Of a stretch of 64,000 nucleotides of DNA, positions 59,501-64,000 are shown piece by piece. Source of the stretch: Anthopleura xanthogrammica (lineage: Eukaryota > Cnidaria > Anthozoa > Actiniaria > Actiniidae); contig OZ025211.1 in assembly GCA_964019055.1 (NCBI GenBank), forward strand, positions 6,277,835 through 6,341,834. The letters are read 5' to 3'. Numbering within the stretch: the stretch's first letter is position 1; each line of letters starts with the position of its first letter. The notes beneath the pieces are model-generated. The model was not told the DNA's origin. It was given only the letters and a program-made list of their open reading frames with translations, and searched no databases. A program made the translations under genes and the position numbers.

Positions 59501-62500
59501 ACCATCATCATCATCATGATCACCGCATCGGCATCATCTCCATCATCATCACATTCAGCACCACCACCACCACCACCACCATCATCCTCATCATGATCAC
59601 TGCATCGGCATCATCTCCATCATCATCACATTCAGCACCACCACCACCACCACCACCATCATCCTCATCATGATCACTGCATCGGCATCATCTCCATCAT
59701 CATCATCACATTCAGCAGCAGCACCACCACCACCACCATCATCCTCATCATGATCACCGCATCGGCATCATCTCCATCATCATCACATTTAGCACCACCA
59801 CTATCACCACCACCATTATCTTACCTTAAAGAGAGATTTATCTGCCTTTTCCATGTCCAGTACATCAGGTAACTTTGACAAAATACTGTCAGCAAGTTCG
59901 TATACAATCTCATCATTAGTCTTCCCTCCGCCACTACTGGCCAAGCGGGGCTGGACCTCAAGTACAGTGAAAATCAACTGATGTGTCTCTTGGGTCTGGA
60001 GATGAAAAAACAACACAGATACTGAATTAAGTTCTCGACCACTCAACGATGTTTGAATGACGTCCATATGAGAATGACAATGTTTCCCAACATAAAGCAA
60101 ATGCTCAAGTAACTGAATCTAAGAAAGAAATATTTGATGCAAGCAAGCCTGGAATGCAATGTTAGGATTCCCGTGCAGCAAGTAGCTCAGTTTTCCTCGC
60201 ATAATAAATGAAAGATTTCGGATTTTTTTTAGAGAAATGGAGATGTATATTAAGAGCGGAGGACTTGAAGCAAGCAAGCAAGCCTTACCTGGAAGGCGAT
60301 GTTAGCATTCTCGTGCATGTCGAACACCTCAGGTTCATCACTGATGGGAAGGTTCTCTACATATTCCCTGTATTCCTTAACTGTATCATAGCCTGGTGGG
60401 AAGTAGATACCTAAAGCAACAAATAGATAGATTGTTTATTACAAATTACTTCTCAGCCCCTAAATATCAACAGCACCATTAGTACAACTCCCTACACAAG
60501 AAAAAGAGAGTTGTTTGAATAGCCGGTTAAATTACATGTCAACGTACCGGAGTATGAAAACTTGTAGCCATCCTCTAGAATACGGGGAGAGAAGAAACGT
60601 CCAAGAATGGTTGAGAGACAGCGTTGATCCCATGCGTCTGTGACGCGACCACCGTATGTGATCTAAAACAATAATATCATCAGTATCAGCATCATAATTA
60701 TCATCGGCATTATCATGCATCACCATCAACAGCATCAGCAACAGCACCATAATTATCATGGGCATTACCATGCATCACCACCAACAGCATCAGCATCAGC
60801 ATCAGCATCATCGTCATCATCATGATCATCATCATCATTATCATCAACAACAACATACAGTATACACCAACATCAACAGCATATACGCCGTTACTAGACT
60901 TACCTCTCCAGTAATAAAGGTCAGTGCATCCCATGGTATTTGATCGTCGACAAGGAACATCTTAAGGTTCTCTAACGCACACATTCTATCGGAGTCGTTA
61001 AACTCGTACTTGATGTTCCAACCCAGTGGGCCAAACTTTTTTCTCTCTTGGATGATGGCGTGGAAGAAACAGACCCCGAAAACTAGCTTCCGCCAATAAA
61101 CACCAAGGACTGAAGAGAGAAAATGAGTGATTAGTAACGCAAAATAATATCAGCAACAGCAGCAACAACAGCAGCAACAACAACAGCAACAACAGCAACA
61201 ACAACAGTAACAACAGCAACAGCAACAACAACAACAACAACAACAGCAGCAACTATAACAGCAGAAACAGAAACAACGGACGACGACGACAACAGCAACA
61301 ACAATAACATTCGAGAGCATTCCCCCAACCCCTCCCCACACACCTAAATAGTTTTGAAATTTTCCTAGGACAAAAACAAAATTTAAAGAAAAATCAAGGC
61401 TAAAATCGCGCCTATCGAAACCCTGACATCGTAATATTCATAGCCATCTCAATGGACCATTTTCGAGATGCGCGAGCGCTTTCAAAAATATCTCAGGCGC
61501 AGACATGAAAAAGAGGCATTTTATTTTCGGGCATGCAAGATCACGCGCGGTATTGACACTACCCGAAAATACCTCAAGATCATGTATGCGCCTGCGATAT
61601 TTTTGAAAGCGCTCGCGCATCTCGAAAATGATCTATTCTACCCATGAGAACATTGACTTACTATGATTCTCAAACGTATCAGGGGTTATTTCTCCAAAAG
61701 CTCTCTTCATGTTGGCTCTCAGACCCTTAGGAGGTTCATTTGTAACCTTGACGCTGTTCTGGAGGACTGTGACCGGGAACGACTTGGTTGGCATGGAGCT
61801 CAGGAATAACCGGAAGTCATCGTGTACATCCGCATCCGGTGACGTAATTTCTTTAACGGTTGTTTCCATGGCCAACATCCAAGATGCTGCAAGGTGACAA
61901 TTCTAAAAAAAATAACGAATAATTTATTTGAGTTTTATAACAACTGCATTGAAACTACAGTAACAGAAGAAATTTAGCTAGCAATTCTACAAAGGTTAAT
62001 ATGAAATGCGCAAAACTTTGGAACTAAAAGCAGCCTTTTATGGAAAGTAACGTGTTCAGCATTACAAGTTACAATCGTGACCTCGTCATGAATGCAATAT
62101 GCTTGAATTTTTTCTCAAGACACAGTTGCCAGCGGTGCAGATAGTCCACTTGCAAGATATGCTTCGCTTGTCACGCACAAAAGTTTTAATGTGAGGCTTC
62201 GTGCTTAATCCTCGGTGTTTCGTGAAAGCAGAAATAAAGAAAGTAATTTAGCGCGGAGCCTCGTACTGAAACCTTTGTGCGTGACAATCAAAGGATATCT
62301 CTGAAGTTGGACTGTAGTTTACTCTAACTAATAATTATTTCGTTAAAGGGTTTCGAACTTAGTTTAGAAATTTGAAACCATAACGAGAAAATGGGATCTA
62401 AAATCTTTACTTAACTATATATTGCTTATAAAACCTTGCTCCTTAGGCTAACATTTGAGTATGCGCGGATGGGATAGTATTAGTCAAATGTCAGAGGATC

Positions 62501-63905
62501 ATCCCTCGACTACTCTTTTGTTGAAATTCTGATAAGCTTTACCTGTAGAAAGACCCAATCTCCATTCTTGGATGCACTAGCAATCATCTTCTCTGCTACT
62601 GGTCCTTGACCTTGACCAAGTGAAATGGCTTGGATCCTGTTGGATTATCAATAACATCATTAATAACTATCAATAAGACGTCTGATCTACGAGCTATCTC
62701 TTAAACTGCTGCAGCACTTGTGGTTGGAAGAGTAGATTTTACATGTCTGTCACGACGCCCCTCACGATTACAGTACGGATTGATGCGTCCGTTGAACCAA
62801 TCATATCGTGTGATATCACTGATCATTCAATTGAAAAACCTTACACAGCACACCGTGACGGTCACGGTACGGATTGAACCAATCACAGTATGCAATATTT
62901 TAATCACGGTCACGGTAAGGTCACGGCACGACACGTTCATACAATCCTTTGTTTTTCAAAAAAAATTACAAATATGTTTTATTTTGAACCTTTGTTAGTT
63001 ACGTTTACTGCGAGAGTCAATATATGAACTATATAATACGGGTATGCTCCACAACTACATTGTAAAATAACCAAGATAATCATACGTACCTTTCCGTGTA
63101 GTTCATATCCCTGGCGAACCTCAAGAAAGCATTCATAGGATCAGAGCCTGTTGACAGGATGAATATAAGAGGGATCGAAGGGGAGATGTTCTCAAACAAC
63201 ACTGGTAAGTCAATGGATGGACTTTCCACAAACGTCTTGCCGAGGTTTTCAGAAACCCAGTCTACAGCCGCAAATATGACCTGAAATAGAACAAGTAAAA
63301 TGAGATGTTTGAAGGTTTAGTGCGAAGCTGCGCGCAAGTTTACCTCTGAAAATTTTGCGCGCGACATGTCTGCCATGGGCAGAAGTTATAATTCTTAATA
63401 TAATTTAGCTTCAAGGATGATATGTTTCGCTTGTCACGCACAAAGGGTTCAGGACGAGGCTTCGCGCTGAAATAAATGCATTCTTTTCTCCAGTCACGAA
63501 TTATGCGCGAAGCCTCACATTGAAACCTTTGTGCGTGACAAGCGAAGCAAGTGTCGGAAACTGCGTCAAGTGTCTCTGGAGACTCTGTTACAAGGAGAAA
63601 AACGTTGCATAAAAGTATTTGAAATGATCTGACTACGTAGACGAGGCAATGGATACTAGGTCATCATGTACTGGCAAGTCATTCTCCCACTCATGACTGT
63701 CTTCTACTCATTACTTAAAATGCCTCTTTTTATCATAACTTTCTCTCACCTTTTCTTCTTTAAACGCTTTGATAAAAATAAGCCTTTCAAAGCTCGTTAG
63801 TCTCTCTTGCCAGCTTTTTACTTTTTCTTCTTCTCCTTCTCCTTCTTCATCACTTGAATCACTGTCTTCTTCTTCGTCACTTTTCAGAGCAGCATTTGGA
63901 CAAAC
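56523..63905 (-). CDS. DNAH6: DNAH6-type axonemal dynein heavy chain, C-terminal exons (partial)
   Basis: Fourteen phase-consistent coding exons were joined: 63905-63750, 63280-63090, 62636-62543, 61902-61662, 61109-60904, 60662-60548, 60410-60289, 59995-59825, 59099-58920, 58496-58404, 58269-58209, 57596-57322, 57039-56928 and 56626-56523 (stop). They give 706 residues; the gene continues beyond the right edge, since these chains exceed 4,000 residues. Family landmarks in order: [148 protein letters not shown]. This covers the AAA6 region and C-terminal domain. The EDGVLVHG and [16 protein letters not shown] segments fit DNAH6 (inner-arm group) better than other heavy chains as I recall them; the subfamily is less certain than the family. 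Role: ATP-driven motor of ciliary beating. One oddity is an acidic stretch ([20 protein letters not shown]) in the first exon here. Confidence 0.9.
56695..56812 (-). repeat. SINE copy in the last dynein intron
   Basis: On the plus strand it begins CCAATTGGAATTTAG and continues with GGAGGAAAACCGGAGAACCT and GGAAAAAATCCC, the body of the SINE at 4366-4549 in minus orientation, followed by a diverged segment reaching AACATGTGATGCCAAATC. The tRNA-like head is not evident. It lies between the last two dynein exons. Confidence 0.55.
57780..58007. mobile_element. MITE-like foldback element in a dynein intron
   Basis: The left arm TAGAGTGATTTAGCATTAGG continues into ACG-GAACGCCAAAGACGAC; the right arm holds GTCGTCTTTGACGTTC and GATGCTAAATCACTCTA. 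Inner parts GTGCGCGCACCGT and GACGGCGCGCGCAC also pair. If the termini are AGAGTG/CACTCT, ACT flanks both sides as a possible 3-bp target duplication. It is GC-richer than its surroundings. Confidence 0.6.
59317..59819 (+). repeat. 76-84 bp minisatellite abutting a dynein splice donor
   Basis: The block GATCACCGCATCGGCATCAT followed by CTCCATCATCATCACATTCAG and CAC/CAT runs recurs at about 59358, 59434, 59518, 59594, 59672 and 59752. The array ends about five bases below the donor of the exon 59995-59825, so the intron begins GTAAGATAATGGTGGTGGTG on the coding strand. Copies are very similar. Confidence 0.85.
60669..60860 (+). repeat. ATC/CAG-rich simple repeats in a dynein intron
   Basis: Interrupted ATC, CAGCAT and CAAC repeats fill most of the 240-base intron between exons 60904-61109 and 60548-60662. 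Marker phrases such as CATAATTATCAT-GGCATTA-CATGCATCACCA occur twice, at about 60690 and 60748, indicating a diverged 58-bp duplication. Confidence 0.75.
61144..61290 (+). repeat. CAG/CAA microsatellite just upstream of a dynein acceptor
   Basis: About 145 bases of CAACAG repeats. On the coding (minus) strand it reads as a TTG/CTG tract starting about 35 bases upstream of the acceptor at 61109. Poly-Leu and poly-Cys frames here are artefacts. Confidence 0.9.
61455..61633. mobile_element. MITE-like foldback element, family A copy 2
   Basis: Left arm: GACCATTTTCGAGATGCGCG then AGCGCTTTCAAAAATAT. Right arm: ATATTTTTGAAAGCGCTCGC then GCATCTCGAAAATGATC. The arms are an inverted pair of about 37 bases with few mismatches. 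The centre has GAAAAAGAGGCATTTTATTT and TTCGGGCATGC, matching the copy at 9937-10085. It lies in a dynein intron between 61109 and 61662. Confidence 0.7.
62155..62300. mobile_element. Foldback element, family B copy 1
   Basis: The left arm reads AGATATGCTTCGCTTGTCAC then GCACAAAAGTTTTAATGTGAGGCTTCG; the right arm is the inverse, with CGCGGAGCCTCGTACTGAAA and CCTTTGTGCGTGACAATC. It is about 145 bp and lies in the dynein intron between 61902 and 62543. A second copy is at 63413-63560. Confidence 0.55.
63413..63560. mobile_element. Foldback element, family B copy 2
   Basis: The left arm reads GATATGTTTCGCTTGTCACG then CACAAAGGGTTCAGGACGAGGCTTCGCGC; the right arm is GCGCGAAGCCTCACATTGAA then ACCTTTGTGCGTGACAAGCGAAGC. 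It shares arms with 62155-62300 and lies in the next dynein intron upstream, between 63280 and 63750. Confidence 0.6.
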
Positions 63906-64000
63906 CTAGTAGAATTTTAACTCATGTTTGAGTTTGGACTTTTCATGTATTGCCATAAAAAAATCACTTATCGAGATCTTAAGCTGTCCGTCCGCGCCTA

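Noticed and set aside
61131..61343. Poly-Leu, poly-Cys and Val/Ala-rich frames
   Set aside because: They come from the CAACAG repeat in a dynein intron.
61438..61620. 60-codon minus-strand frame resembling another at 9880-10071
   Set aside because: The similarity arises because both lie in copies of one foldback element; the frames follow its arms and differ elsewhere.
63961..64000. Next upstream dynein exon at the right edge
   Set aside because: A short frame (ADGQLKIS) is open but no acceptable donor joins it in phase to the exon at 63905.

Overview
This is eukaryotic, AT-rich, intron-rich DNA with GT-AG splice sites, large introns, long gene-poor stretches, many simple repeats and many short foldback or SINE-like elements. 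The identifiable genes are a Shal/Kv4 potassium channel, a second divergent Shal-type channel, a Boule/DAZ-type RNA-binding protein, a PTTG1IP-like membrane protein and an axonemal dynein heavy chain. Together they point to a metazoan with neurons or muscle, germ cells and motile cilia. A divergent Shal-type companion subunit is known to me from cnidarians, so an anthozoan or other cnidarian is my best guess. That species call is inference and was not tested by a search.

Layout. 1-3.2 kb: a truncated SINE, a possible signal-anchor exon (minus) and an intronless PTTG1IP-like gene (minus). 3.2-9.2 kb: no gene seen; a SINE, a small foldback element and clusters of ATGGCGGC motifs. 9.2-21.9 kb: complete Shal/Kv4 gene on the minus strand, five coding exons, with a 9.5 kb intron inside the selectivity-filter glycine codon. 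21.9-31.7 kb: no secure gene; CT-rich and GAT-rich simple repeats and two foldback elements. 31.7-33.3 kb: Boule-type gene (minus), preceded by a palindrome/E-box-rich 5' region. 33.3-50 kb: gene desert with possible non-coding exons near 36.8-37.9 kb, a degenerate array of TGCGCATGCTCAG motifs, and GGTA, G-rich and TAG microsatellites. 50-54.9 kb: complete Shal-type paralog on the plus strand, three coding exons. 55.1-55.6 kb: a 31-bp minisatellite, probably in that gene's 3' UTR. 56.5-64 kb: the last 14 coding exons (706 residues, AAA6 and C-terminal region) of a DNAH6-type dynein heavy chain on the minus strand, running off the right edge.

The two channel genes are transcribed divergently, with start codons 28 kb apart and the Boule gene between them. 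They share a phase-2 intron at the same glycine of the TTLGYGD filter. The minus-strand gene encodes an orthodox Kv4 alpha subunit. The plus-strand gene keeps the T1 zinc site, S4 charges and filter but lacks the Kv4 N-terminus and C-terminal tail, and its S4-S5 linker and S6 end have diverged. It may be a modifying subunit that works with the first gene's product. Exons were joined by hand from splice signals, reading phase and family similarity; each join is phase-consistent but has no transcript support.
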